Under the pieces are notes generated by a model. The model did not search any database and had not been told where the DNA came from. It saw only the letters and a program-made list of their open reading frames with translations. A stretch of 64,000 nucleotides of DNA from Zygnema cylindricum. Its lineage: Eukaryota; Streptophyta; Zygnematophyceae; Zygnematales; Zygnemataceae. Below, piece after piece: positions 1 to 10,995 of this stretch (its first letter is position 1; each line of letters opens with the position of its first letter). The position numbers and the translations under genes are program-made. Location of the stretch: NCBI GenBank assembly GCA_037447655.1, contig JBBHKE010002665.1, positions 9,318-73,317 of the forward strand. Direction: 5' to 3'.

Positions 1-36
1 AAGTATCTCTAACCATGCTGCAATAACGCTTGATAT

Positions 37-130
37 ATATCGCGATAATTTATGTTGGTCCCGGTACGATATATCGAGGAATCTGCTCGATCGATATTCG
101 ATATATCGAATATCGAAATTATCGCGATAT
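37..130. repeat. 15 bp inverted repeat in AT-rich DNA
   Basis: The arm at 37-51 (ATATCGCGATAATTT) is the exact reverse complement of 116-130, with 64 bases between. The spacer holds further short palindromes built on ATCGAT and ATATCGA. The pair could form a cruciform or be a remnant of a small transposon. No coding frame overlaps it. Confidence 0.7.
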
Positions 131-184
131 GAAACTACCCGATACCCAACACTAGTATTTCGGAAAAAAAAGGAGGGGGCACTG

Positions 185-222
185 AATTAGCGTTATTTAC
201 TCTAATAACGATTGGCGGTGTA
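185..222. mobile_element. Right end of a TA-flanked MITE
   Basis: The segment ends in TAATAACGATTGGCGGTG followed by TA, the same terminal repeat seen in complete MITEs at 9809-10007, 10040-10540 and 15896-16433. No matching left end is visible, so the rest lies outside the window or is deleted. Confidence 0.5.
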
Positions 223-232
223 GTGTACCTTA

Positions 233-2449
233 TTTTAAATCTATGTTTTTTTAATGAGTTCGCAATAACGTCGTACCAATCTCTATGAACTTTAATTAAT
301 TATGGTTTGCAACTATTTAATAATTTGTTGGGACCAACTTCTAACATGGAAATGTTTAGATTACTTAATAAAGAACGTGCTTTATGAGCTTTGATTAATT
401 GGGGTTTAGACCAACTTAGTTGTTTAAATGATTCCCCCCTTCCAACTGCAAAACTATCAAAAATTCAAGATGGAAATGTTCAAAATTACTCGATAAACAC
501 CATGATGTAAATATCAATTAGCTTACCTTTTTGGAACGCTTTTCGTCTCTTATCTCAAACCAAACCACAAACGACGGAACTTAGCTAAGGAATCCCATTT
601 CATACTGCATTAACTAGAAGTACGTACATTACGAAGTTCGTGCTTTCTACCATATTTCAAAGTTATAGAGCATAATACGTTAAGCTTTTAGCTGTTCGAG
701 TTAATTCTCGCTACTTTCGCACACTACAAGGTTCTTCAAAAACCATTATTGGAGGGAACACACCAGCGGATTAGTCAATACCAATTTGCGACTCCAATAC
801 ATCCATGTAATTGACAACAGTGTTTTGTTTTGAAGTAATCAGTCACATGTTTGTTAAAATTGTGGACCCTTGTTGCAAGAAGGGACACTCAATAGTTCAT
901 ACATATCCGCATGGCTCCCTTATGACGTCATCGTACCTTTCCTACAGTTCAACTTTTTATCCAATTCAAATTTATTTTTGTAATACGGAACGATCGTACA
1001 ATATCTCTCCGTTCATGCATTTTTATCTATGATTTCTACTACGTCGAAAAATCTATTTTGTTTTTGCAAAAATCTACATTGTGTAAACAAAATTAGTGAT
1101 GGGAAAACAATTGGGTACAAAAAGGGAAAATAAACAAAAAATTGTTGAACAAATATACAAGTCAAGAGGAAATGGGCTAAGTCTCAAAGATGAAACAAGC
1201 AAGAGAGCGACGACTCAAACAAGTATCTACCAAAATAGCCTCGTTTTATTGATGACCCAAATACCAGTTTTTAGCAAATGGGTAAAAGTGTATATAAGCA
1301 CAGAATTGCAGTCAAACATTTGACATTGAACCATCAACTAATAATTAACGTTTATATACTTTGTTTGATTTATCGTAAATTTCACAAAACTTGAAACTTA
1401 AAATGTTAATATTATTATGATGGAAACAATATTGACATTTTCTACCATATTTATATAAGCATTTTGAAACATGCTTATATAAATATTTTGAAGCATGGAA
1501 ATTGGGTTTTATGGTAAACATCATTGTTTTTTTATACAATACCTTAATGCATACCCTTTAAGACTTACATCTGGTTCAATAATTAATTTCAATTTCTCAA
1601 TTAAATGAACTTCTAGTCAACAATATTGAGCTTGAGCAACTCGAACTCGAGTCAACGATGCTTTCGAAAACAAACCAACCGTGTGAAGTCAGGAACGAAT
1701 TTGCACTTTCAACCTTTAAAAAATAAATAAACAATAATAATAATAATAACTAAAGCAATCGAAACCATTACATGACTTATCTATTGTTATTCTAGCTTTA
1801 GCGTAACACTAATGTCAAACTCCCCTTGCCCCATGCACCCTCCCAAATCCTCTCAGGCACCCCCCCTCCCTAGACCTCCTGCCCCACAAAAAAAAAAACA
1901 CCCTCTATTAAATACTTACTCCTATTCTGATTTCCCAAAACCATATTGACTATTTTTTCGACTTAAAAAAAAATAAAATATATATATATATATAAAATAT
2001 AGAAAAACCAAGAATACAGAAAATCAGAAAAAAAAAAAGCTTAAATAACTCAAAATTTCATTAAACAGAAAAACCGAAAAGAAAAAAACAAATAAACCCG
2101 AAAAATAGAAAAACTGAATACTGAAAAAAATAAAAATCCCTAACACTGAAAAACCCAAAAAAAATGGATAACAGAAATTTCAAACTCCTGCAAAACTAAA
2201 AAACTGAAAAGAGAAAAACTAAAAACTGGAAATAGGGAAACACAGAAACAAGAAATAGAAACGGAAAATCCGAAAAAAGGAGAAACAAAAAAATGGAGAA
2301 ACGGAGAAACACAAAAATGGAAAAACGGAGAAACAGAAACATAAAATAAAAAGCAGAGAAAACGGAGAAAACGGAAACAGATAAAATACATTTTGTTTTT
2401 CTGATTACTATAAAACAGGAGAAAAAACATTTGACAAAAAAAAAATTAT
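233..2449. other. AT-rich intergenic stretch, no gene seen
   Basis: Only short open frames without recognisable domains occur. The stretch holds A-runs, a TATA dinucleotide run near 1980-1996 and an A/G-rich tract from about 2020 to 2430. No ATPase or receiver domain of a histidine kinase is encoded here, which matters because it lies just downstream of the minus-strand gene ending at 2450. Confidence 0.7.
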
Positions 2450-5400
2450 TTATTTATTTCCGTTATATCCCACGTTAGGAACTACCACCCATGTAAAAGT
2501 TTTTCCTTTCGGAGAAATATTGCTTTTTCTCGGCGAAATATTTTTTTTTGGCGAAATGTTTTTTTTCGGAGAGACATTTTTTCTCTGTGAAATTTTTCTT
2601 CTCGAAGAATCAAATATTTCTGGAGGATTAATTTTTTCTGGAGAAATATTATTTCTCGAAGAAACATTATTTTTCGGAGAAATATTATTTTTTTGAGGAG
2701 AAATATTCGCTCGATTTCGATTACTAAAAAACGAATCGTCTTCTTCCGAAAAATTCGAAGGAGCAAAATCTGAATACCTTTGTACCCCAATATTATATTG
2801 CGGTAAACCTTCAAAAAATTCTTTGTTTTTATATTTTTTTGATGGACTTTCTTGAGAACTTTTTTCAAAACTTTTTGGAAAACTTTTTTGATAGCTTTTT
2901 TGGGAACTTTTCCGAGGGTTTTTTTGAGAAGATTTATAAGGAATGGGAGAAATGTTTACCCCACTTTCGTACCAAGAAAGGGTTTGGGGTTCCGGAGAAT
3001 CCTTTTCATAAGAATCTAACGGAAGTCCTCGTAACGGACCGTTCCATGCATTTTTTTCTGTTCCATTTTCCGCCCTGAATTCCGTTTCCGTTCCATTATT
3101 GAATCTATTTGGAGGAATTAAGTCTCCATTTCTTACAAACTCCCTAATTTCCCTAAAATATCTCTCTCCTCCTCCTCCTCCCTCTCCTCCTCCTCCTCCC
3201 TCTCCTCCTCCTCCCTCTCCTCCTCCTCCCTCTCCTCCTCCTCCCTCTTCTCCTCCTCCCTCTCCTCCTCCCTCCCCTCCCCCCCCTCCCTCTCTCTCCC
3301 TTTCCCCCCAATTTTGAATTTCATTCTTCTCTCCCTTAGTCGGAAAACTCGTTCCGAAATCGACGGCATAGGACAATTTTTTTTCGTCTTCTTCTGCGCA
3401 AATTTCAAAATCTTGGGGAATTTCTAAAGGGGTTAAAGGGGTAGGAGGAGACAATTTTGAACCGGAACGCGGACGCTTCCCTCTTTCTAAAATCGAATTC
3501 CCAAAATTCCCAAAATTTTCAAAATTCTTAAACCTCTCAAAACTCTCAAAATTCTCCGAATTCGCATAATCTCCCTTAAATTTCTCGATTTCTCCTTTCG
3601 AAACCCCTTTAAACCCTTCGAAAAAATCGACTTTTGTGCCCAATCGACTCAATCTTTCGACAATTTTTCGTCTTTTCACTTCGAAATCGGCGCTCGGGAT
3701 TCCTATTTCCGAATAAACAAAATTTGTTAACCAATTTGCGAGTTCCCAAGCGGAGGCGAGGGCCGTATCAACGGCTTCTCTATGTTCTCCGTTCAGTTCC
3801 GTTAATTCTAACGAGTTTAACATCTCTGAAAAGACGAAAAGAACAAAAAATATAAGAAAAACGGAAAAAAAGATGTTAAAAATGATGCAAACCAGCCGTA
3901 ACAATGGATTCTCTATGTTCTTCGTTCAGTTCCGTTGATTCTAACGAGTGTAACATTCCTGAAAAAACGAAAAAACGAAATTATGCGGGAAAAAGGAAGT
4001 AAAACGGATGTAACAACGGCTTTTCTATGTTCCCGTTCAATTTTGTTGATTCTAACGAGTTCAACATTCCCGAAAATACAAAAAAAAGGAAAAAAACGGT
4101 TTAGAAGTTGGTGAGAAACATTGAAAAAAAGGCAATTCTCTGTCTTCTCCGTTCAGTTCCGCTGAGTCTAACGAGTGTAACATTCCTAAAAAAAAAGGAA
4201 AAGAAAAAGAAAAACAACGAAAAAAAAAACAAAAAAAAACCATAAAATATAAATTAAAAGGATATAAAAAAACGAAAAGAAAAGAAAAGAAAAAGAAAAC
4301 AGAAAAAAGAGGCAAAAATAATATTTAAAAGTTGAAAGCACGCCTCTCTATGATCTCCGTTCAGTTCTGTTGAGAATGAAGAGCGTAAATTCTTTAAAAA
4401 CGAGAAAAACGAGAAAAAAGGAGAAAAGACAGAAAGGAACCAAAAAAAAAGGGTAAGAAACAAAAAAAAAAAAAGGGTGATATCCAAATCTAACGAGTGT
4501 GGATTTCCTGTAGAGGAAAACATAATCAAAAACATAAAATAAATAAAAAATAAAATAAACAAACAAACAAAAAATATACCAAAAACCGAAAAACTAAAAA
4601 ACAAAAAAGAGAAACGAGAAAACGAAAAAGGTCAATTCCGTGGACTTTTCCGTTTGCGTTAAAAAAAATGTTTAACAACGAAAAAAAAAAACCTAACTTT
4701 GAAAAAAAAAAAAAAAAAACTCAATAAAGGATTTCTCTGAATTCATCTCAATTTTGAATTCATCTCAGTGAAAACAAATCCCAAAATTTAAAAAAACAAA
4801 AAAATCCAAAGAACGGGAAAGAAAAAGTCCTCTCAAAATCCCTCAAAAAAGAAAAACCCTCAAAATCCATCAAAATCACTCAAAATCCCATACAATAAAA
4901 AACAAAAAAAATTACCCAAGTAAAATAAAGAAAAAAGAAAAAGAATCTCACCTATTAACCCATTTAAAGGTTCCCTAATTTCGTCTGAAACCGTCGCTAA
5001 AAAATCATTTTTGGCTTTGTCTGCCCCTTGGACCGACTCTTGAGCCCCGGAGACTTGTTCTAAAAGGCGTGACACATGTCGCTCGAGTGTGCGCGCAAAA
5101 AACCACATTGTCAAAATACAACCTCCCACAACTCCCGTAGCAAATAAAAAACCGGCAACGGCAATACCCAAATCGGAACCGAACCTGTACGGGAAAACCA
5201 GGAAAACCCGGCAAAACCGAGAAAAACCGGAAAAACGGGAAAAATGCATTATTTTTGACCGAGATTTTATGTGGGATTAAGGGAGAAGGAGTTGGAGACT
5301 GTCCCTTTCCCTCTCCCTCGCCCTCGCCCTCGCCCTCGCCCTCTCGCTCGACCTTTCACACTCTCTCTCCCTCGCCCTCTCCCTCTTGCTCGCTCTCCCT

Positions 5401-7754
5401 ATCTCTCTAACTCTCACTCTCCCTCTTCCTCTCGCTCTCCCTCTCCCTCTCCCTGACCCTCACCCTCTCTCTCTCCCTCTCACTCGCCCTGGCCCTCACC
5501 CTCTCTCTCCCTCTCCCTCGCCCTGACCCTCACCCTCTCTCTCTCCCTCTCCCCTCCCTCGCAACAAGGCTGTTTTCATCAGAGGTGCTTTAGAGGAGAT
5601 TTTTTTGAAAATAAGAGAGAGACAGAGAAAGGGAGAACGAAAGAGGGAGAAAGAGAGGGAGTGAGGGAGAAGGAGAGAAGGAGAGGGGGAAAGGGAGACA
5701 AAGTGAGAGAGAAAAAAGGAAGAAAGAGAGAAAGATAGAAAAATAAGGGAGAGGGAGAGGGAGAGGTAGAGAGAGGGAGAGAGAAGGGGAAAGACTGAAA
5801 AGAGAGTGAGAGAGAGAGCGGTGAGAGACAGAGAGGTGGACAGAGGGAGTGCGAAGGAGAGAGAAAGAAAGAGGCAGGAAAGAGAAAGGGAGGGAACAGA
5901 GGAAGAGAAAACGAAGGAGAAAGAGGCAAAGCAAGAGAGGGAGAGAAAGAGGGTAAGAGGCAGCGAGGAAGAGAAAGGAAAGGAGGGAAAAAGGAATGAG
6001 GAGGGAAAAAGAGAGAGAAGGAAAAAGAAACATCGGGAGAAAAAAAGAGAGGGAGAAATAAGGAAAGATGCGAGGAGAGAGGAAGGAAACAAGAGTGAGA
6101 GAAAGAGAGACAGAAAGAGAAAGAAACAGGGAAGAAGAGCAAAAGAGGGAGGGAATTAGGAGGATAAGAGAAAGGGAGAGGGAGAGAAAGAACAAGTTAG
6201 AGAGGAAAGGAAGGGACGAAATGGAGAGAAAGAGAGATGGTGAGAAAATCAGACAGAGGCTGAAAGGCAAAGAAAGAGAAGGTGAGACGATGGAGGGAAG
6301 AAGGGAAAGAGAGATAGAGAAAGAGGGAGGGAAAAAGAGGAGGATGTAAGAGGGAGAGAAATAGAGAGAGACAGGCGGAGAGAGGGAAAGGGGGAGGGAG
6401 AGAGGGAAAGAAATGGCGGGAGAGAAAGTGGAACGGAAAAAGCAAAATCGGGCAGGGACAGAAAGGGAGTTGCTAGAGGAGCAAGAGAGGCAGACATTTA
6501 ACATGAGGGGAGGGGGGGGAGGGCAAGAGAGGGAGGGGGAGAGAGAGAGGGGGGGAGAGAGAGGGGGAGAGAGAGGGAGAGAAGAGAGAGAGAGGGAGAG
6601 AGGGAGGGGGGGAGAGAGGGAGGGGGGGAGAGAGGGAGGGGGGAAGAGGAGGGGGGGGAGAGAGGGAGGGGGGGAGGGGGGGAGAGAGGGAGGGGGGGGA
6701 GGGGGGGAGAGGGGGAGAAAGGGAGGGAGAGAGGGAGAGCGGGAGGGAGGGAGGGAAAGCGGAAGAGAGCGGGAGAGAGCGTAAGAGAGGGAGGGAGGGA
6801 GGGAAAGCGGAAGAGAGCGGGAGAGAGCGGGAGATAGGGAGAGGGAGAGGGAGGGGGGGGGGGGAGGGGGGGAGAGAGCGAGGGGGGGAGAGAGGGAGGG
6901 GGGGAGGGGGGGGAGGGGGGGAGATAGGGAGGGAGAGAGGGAGAGTGGGAGAGAGAGAGGGAGAGGGAGAGGGAGACTCACCTATGCGATTCTGTTTCCC
7001 ATTTCTGCGATTCTCCTATCGCTGCGATAAAAAAAGCGGAGACTCCCACGGTTCCCGCGACTACGAGACTCCAAAACTGAAGGAGAGTTTTTCTCCATAA
7101 AGGGAGAGGAGAGGGAGAGGAATCCCCAGTAAAAGAGGGAGAGAGACAAGGAGAGGCAGAGGGAAGGTGAGAGGGGGAGGGACAGGGCGAGGGAGGGGGA
7201 GAGGGAGGGACAGAGGTAGGGAAAGGAGGAGTAAGAGAAGGAGAGGGAGAGTGGGAAGAAGGAGACGTGGGTCTTCGAGAACTTTCGCTAAATCCTCTCG
7301 GAAGTCTGTCTTGTGGGATGGGAGGGAAAGAGGGGTAGGGAGAGGGAGAGAGGGGGAGAGAGAGAGACCGATCTCGATCACTCGATTTTCTTTTTAAAAT
7401 ATCCGAATTCTCTTTTGGGTTCCAATCAATTTCGATACTCGGAGGGGAAGAGGGAGAGGAAGAGGGAGCGAGAGGGGGAGAGGGTCGGAGAAGACGAGAG
7501 GGAGTGAGATTATAGGATCGTTTGGAGGTCGAGCGAGAGGGAGAGGGAGAGGGCGAGGGAGAGGGAGCGGGGGGATGGGAGGGAGAGAGGAGATGGGGGG
7601 GGGGGGGGGGGGGGGGGGAGGGGGGAGAGGGCAGGTCGGAAGGGGGAAGGAGAGTGATACTTTGGAGGGTGGAGGAGGAGGAGAGGGTAGTGGAAGCCAT
7701 GGCTTTCTCCCAGGCGGAGAAGTAGGCAGGGGAGGGAGTGATTTGGGGGGCCAT
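2450..7754 (-). CDS. Membrane histidine-kinase-like protein with Asp in place of the H-box His (3 exons)
   Basis: Model: complement(2450..3825, 4952..5184, 6982..7754). Donors read AG|GTGAG, acceptors TACAG and TTCAG, and the phases join exactly to 793 codons plus stop. Residues 1-220 are Pro/Ser-rich. Two hydrophobic helices (about 224-247 and 263-288) are separated by a short loop, so there is no room for a CHASE sensor domain. A linker leads to the dimerisation helix with FLATVSDEIREPLNG. In hybrid histidine kinases this box reads SHEIRTPLNG; here residue 325 is Asp. Residues 336-376 (EMLNSLELTELNGEHREAV onward) match the second HisKA helix. A Gly/Glu run from CCT repeats and a tail with repeated SPKK-like units follow. 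No HATPase N/G boxes or receiver are present, so autokinase activity is unlikely. It could be a pseudo-kinase scaffold, a truncated gene or a decaying copy. Start chosen as the first ATG of the open exon; an internal Met at residue 18 is an alternative. Confidence 0.75.
3160..3300 (-). repeat. Coding CCTCCT/CCCTCT repeat
   Basis: A pyrimidine-rich microsatellite on the plus strand is read on the minus strand as a Gly/Glu run of about 45 residues inside exon 3 of the histidine-kinase-like gene. The frame stays open through it, but length polymorphism is likely. Confidence 0.7.
3899..4512 (-). repeat. Tandem array of broken exon-3 starts inside intron 2
   Basis: Five degenerate copies of the first 60-75 bases of exon 3 lie in the intron upstream of it. 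Their ATG positions fall near 3955, 4065 and 4181, with decayed copies near 4386 and 4501; the true exon has it at 3821. Spacing is mostly 110-134 bases. The first three copies keep a CAG or similar acceptor and read GMLHSLESTELNEEHRE or close variants. In those copies the first codon after splicing would be Gly, closer to the family consensus (I-G-M-L) than the Glu of the full exon. None keeps the rest of exon 3. They may be decayed tandem duplicates or alternative first parts of the exon. Confidence 0.7.
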
Positions 7755-8105
7755 GGAGAGGGATTAGAGGGAGTGGGAAGGAGAGGGAGGGAGAGAGGGA
7801 GATGTGAAGGTGGAGAGAGAGGGAGGGAGGTGGTGGGGAGGCACGGAGAGAGAGGGAGTTAGTGGGGAGGGAGGGAGGGAGTGGGGAGTAAAGGAGAGAG
7901 GGAGAGATTGGGGAGGGAAGGAGAGAGAGGGAGGGAATGGAGAGTAAAGGAGAGAGGAGGGATTGGGGAGAAAGTTAGAGAGGTGGGAGAGGGGTGGGAT
8001 GAAGGAGAGAGGAGGGAGAGGGAGGGAGAAAGGAGAGAGGAGAGGGAGAGAAAGAGTGATAAAGAGACGGAAAGGGGGGGAAAGAGGGAGAGAGAGAAGA
8101 AGTGA
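5282..8105. repeat. Long polypyrimidine-to-polypurine tract
   Basis: The plus strand is CCCTCT-rich from about 5282 to 5568, then GGGAGA/GAGAGA-rich from about 5610 to 8105. The switch makes complementary arms that could pair. Intron 1 of the histidine-kinase-like gene lies at 5185-6981, and exon 1 (6982-7754) is written in the same biased code as Ser/Pro. A unique island at about 5565-5610 separates the two halves. A run of 24 G occurs at 7595-7618. Open frames in the tract (Ser/Leu/Pro-rich or Arg/Glu-rich) are compositional. Confidence 0.85.
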
Positions 8106-9180
8106 TAATGAGAGTCCTTTGAACGATGCGAAAAATAAATAAAAAGAGAATGGGAATGGGAGAAATTGGATAAGAATGGGAATTAAGGAAAATTAATACA
8201 AATTGGAAAAGGGAAAAAAAATATAAATTAATCTGAGAAATAATTTGAGAGAAAAGAATTTAAGTTAGAAAGGAGTGAGGGGAAGAGAGAGAGAGGAAGA
8301 AGGAGAGGGAAGAGGAAGAAAAAAGAGTTGAAGAGGAGAAGAAAGGGGAAGGAGGGAAAATTTGGAGAAAAAAAAAGAACAAAATGGTAAAATAAAAAAA
8401 AAAAACATCGTAGAAAAAAAAAGAGAGAGAGAGAGAACGAGGAAATGGGAAAATAGAGGAGATTTATTTTCTCCGTTTTCATACTCTTTCCCGTTTTTTT
8501 CCAGTTTCTTTTTCCCTCATATTTAATATTTTACAGTACTGTTTAATTTCACCTTTCCGCTCCTAATTTACTTCTTCCCACATTTTCATATATATTTTTT
8601 ATTTTTATTTATATTTATATTTATATTTTGTCCCTTTTCTTCGAGGCTTCGTTTCAGCTCTCATAACTTTGCGAACCGAGCCAACGCTTCCAAATCACGG
8701 AACCAAATTTCAAACCGTGACTCACACGTGCGACGCGGCGCTATCATTCGCTGACATAAATTTTGACCTGTTTCGCACGCGTACGACCCAGACTTCGCAT
8801 TCCGTCGCAGGAGATCCTCAACGACCTGATTGTAGCGGCTGTGGCACTATTTTGTCGTTTTCGGTCGTGTCGATTCTCGACGCCGGCACGTTTTGTCGAT
8901 TAGCGCATTTTTTCTGGTCTTGTACGGAACGCTGGTCGGTGACACTCGTCATTATCAAACAATACTCCGACTGTACGGAATCAAATTTAGCCATTCGTTC
9001 GTTTTTTAAAGATCGTTTGGGTCAAATAGCGTGCACACCCAGGACCCGAGAGAGGCCGTTAAAGCCTATTTTTTGTCGTTTTGTCCTTCCGTATGTAGTA
9101 TAATAGTTAACCGTACTTAATCCGATGGAGGGATTGGAAACTTCCACTCTAAATGAAAGCCGACAAAATTGACAGTACAG
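8106..9180. other. Upstream region, no supported gene
   Basis: AT- and GA-rich sequence to about 8640, then more balanced sequence. A 144-codon open frame at 8669-9103 shows no domain I recognise and no supporting neighbour, so it is not called. This is the likely 5' flank of the minus-strand gene ending its first exon at 7754. Confidence 0.5.
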
Positions 9181-9182
9181 TA

Positions 9183-9600
9183 CACCACCAATCGCTATTA
9201 GCGTGTATAACGCTAATTGGGTTCCCTAATATTCCGACCCAAAATCTCAAATAGAATCAATAATTCTATTTTTTTCTTCACGCCTTTTAGGGTTCTCTTC
9301 CAATTAGCGTTAAAAACGAAAGTACATTGCGATTTAAAAAGTAAGGTGTACGATCAGTGTCGGACCGTACATAATTGTACTTTTTTAAGTGAAAAAGTAC
9401 ATAAAAATAATTTAGCATAGGCGCGCGCGCATGTGAATGCGCACTGGAAGAAAGTGACAATTTTAACTGACATAAAATAGTCTAGAATGTCGGTTAATTT
9501 ACGCGACGGCGTACGATTTCAAAGATTTTGTACCTATAATAGTGTAAGCATGTTTAGGGTTTTTTTATTATTTTTTGAAAAACCCAAATTAGCATTAGTA
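9183..9600. mobile_element. Truncated member of the TA-flanked MITE family
   Basis: Begins CACCACCAATCGCTATTAG after a TA. It shares interior blocks with the element at 15896-16433: AATTAGCGTT, AACGAAAGTACATT, a GTCGGACCGTACAT-like stretch and GTACGATTT. The right terminal repeat is missing, so the end is approximate. Confidence 0.55.
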
Positions 9601-9808
9601 AAAAATATAATTCGTATATTACACGGGTACTTTTGCGTACGGAGTAGCAATACATAGCATTAAAAAATAAAATTGTTTTCGCACCTTAAAACCTACGAAA
9701 CGAACAAGAGATTGTTGAAAGCTTTGTGGACAAACGACAAAGCAAGCTTTGTCGCAAAACGACAAATCAAGCTTTGAAGCAAAAACCCGGCTAAAATACC
9801 GTGGAGTA

Positions 9809-10007
9809 CACCGCGAATCGTTATTAGCGTTATGAACTCTATATCGGCACCTCAAAATTCTGACATTAATACCTTAAATAGAATAAACTACACTATTTAA
9901 GGACGTGGACCATAATCTGCCACGTCTCCTGGCACTAAATTAGAATGGATGACGCTAATTTTTTATTTACACTAATAATTTCTCAACGCTAATAACGATT
10001 CGCGGTG
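9809..10007. mobile_element. Complete 199 bp TA-flanked MITE
   Basis: Both ends carry the terminal inverted repeat CACCGCGAATCGTTATTAG, perfect over more than 20 bp, and TA flanks each side (9807-9808, 10008-10009). The interior lacks the middle blocks of the 500 bp relatives, so it looks like an internal-deletion derivative. A TA duplication fits the Tc1/mariner superfamily; no transposase is present. Confidence 0.75.
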
Positions 10008-10039
10008 TACTATACTGTACTCTACAGTACAGTACAGTA

Positions 10040-10540
10040 CACCGCGAATCGTAATTAGAGTAAATTACTCTAATTCGGTCGCTCGAAATTTCGACTCTAT
10101 CACATCAAATAGAGTAAATGATTCTAATTTTTTCATTATACTATTTAAGGTAAGGTTTAATTAGCGATTTTAATTATAATATTGGTTCGTTTTAAATAGT
10201 GTGGAGTACGGATGACCTCCGACCGTGCAAAATTGTACTTTATTAAGTAAAAAAGTACAAATAACGATTTAATACAGGCCGTTATCATGTAACTGCGTTT
10301 TAACAAATCGCGTAGTGCAAACGTCATAGTGACGATAAACTGTACGTTTTGTCAGATTCTGTACCAATACCTTATTTACAGTAGAGGATATTAACTTGCC
10401 AAATTAGAGTACACCGCATAAATTAGAGTAAATTCCTTTCTGAAACAGTTCTACCACATAAATTAGAGTAAATTACTCTAATTATTTTTTTCTCTTTTTT
10501 TACTCTAATTTTTTCATTACTCTAATTACGATGCGCGGTG
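10040..10540. mobile_element. TA-flanked MITE, about 500 bp, with a nested or chimeric end
   Basis: Starts CACCGCGAATCGTAATTAGA after TA (10038-10039) and ends GATGCGCGGTG before TA (10541-10542). A second left-type end (TACACCGCATAAATTAGAG) occurs at 10410-10428. The last 129 bp (10412-10540) could therefore be a separate short MITE inserted into, or replacing the end of, the longer one. Confidence 0.65.
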
Positions 10541-10542
10541 TA

Positions 10543-10987
10543 CTGTACTGTCTAGGTGGAGGGTCCACCGAATTAACATATTTGTCAAATTAATAGTAAC
10601 CTAATGAGGCTGGCTGGGTCTTTGAAGAGGTTTTGTTTGCACGCAAATCGACAAACGCTTAAGTGGCTTGTGTCGTATTTTTTTACTGATCGATAATAAT
10701 ACGATAGCACTCGTAGTTTACTTTTACGATACCGGCGGGTGTACCGTATAGAGATGCAATTACCAGAAAAGTACACGCTAGCTGGCGCTAGCTGATGAAC
10801 ATACACACCATTACCAGCTTTACGGGTTACTCAACTGTTTTGTACGACAAAATATATTTTTGTCTTCCCACTGTACAAAAGCGGACAAAATAGCAGCTGC
10901 CTGTTTTCTTGTCAGCCACGCGTCGGCACTGACATCGTCATTCGGAATCTCGTCAGCGGCTGTACAGCTGTACTTTTTGCAATGCCA
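10543..10987. other. Intergenic, nothing recognised
   Basis: Mixed-composition sequence between two small transposons. Short frames of 60-70 codons show no known domain. Confidence 0.5.
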
Positions 10988-10995
10988 TAACAACA

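Noticed and set aside
2450-3904. Single-exon 484-codon gene starting at 3904
   Set aside because: The first 26 residues are hydrophobic intron translation; an acceptor at 3826-3828 and matching phase place the exon start at 3825.
5496-6981. Long open frames rich in Ser/Leu/Pro or Arg/Glu
   Set aside because: They are by-products of CT/GA repeats, open on both strands and in several frames, with no domain.
8669-9103. 144-codon open frame
   Set aside because: No recognisable domain, no splice or context support, and a length expected by chance in this composition.
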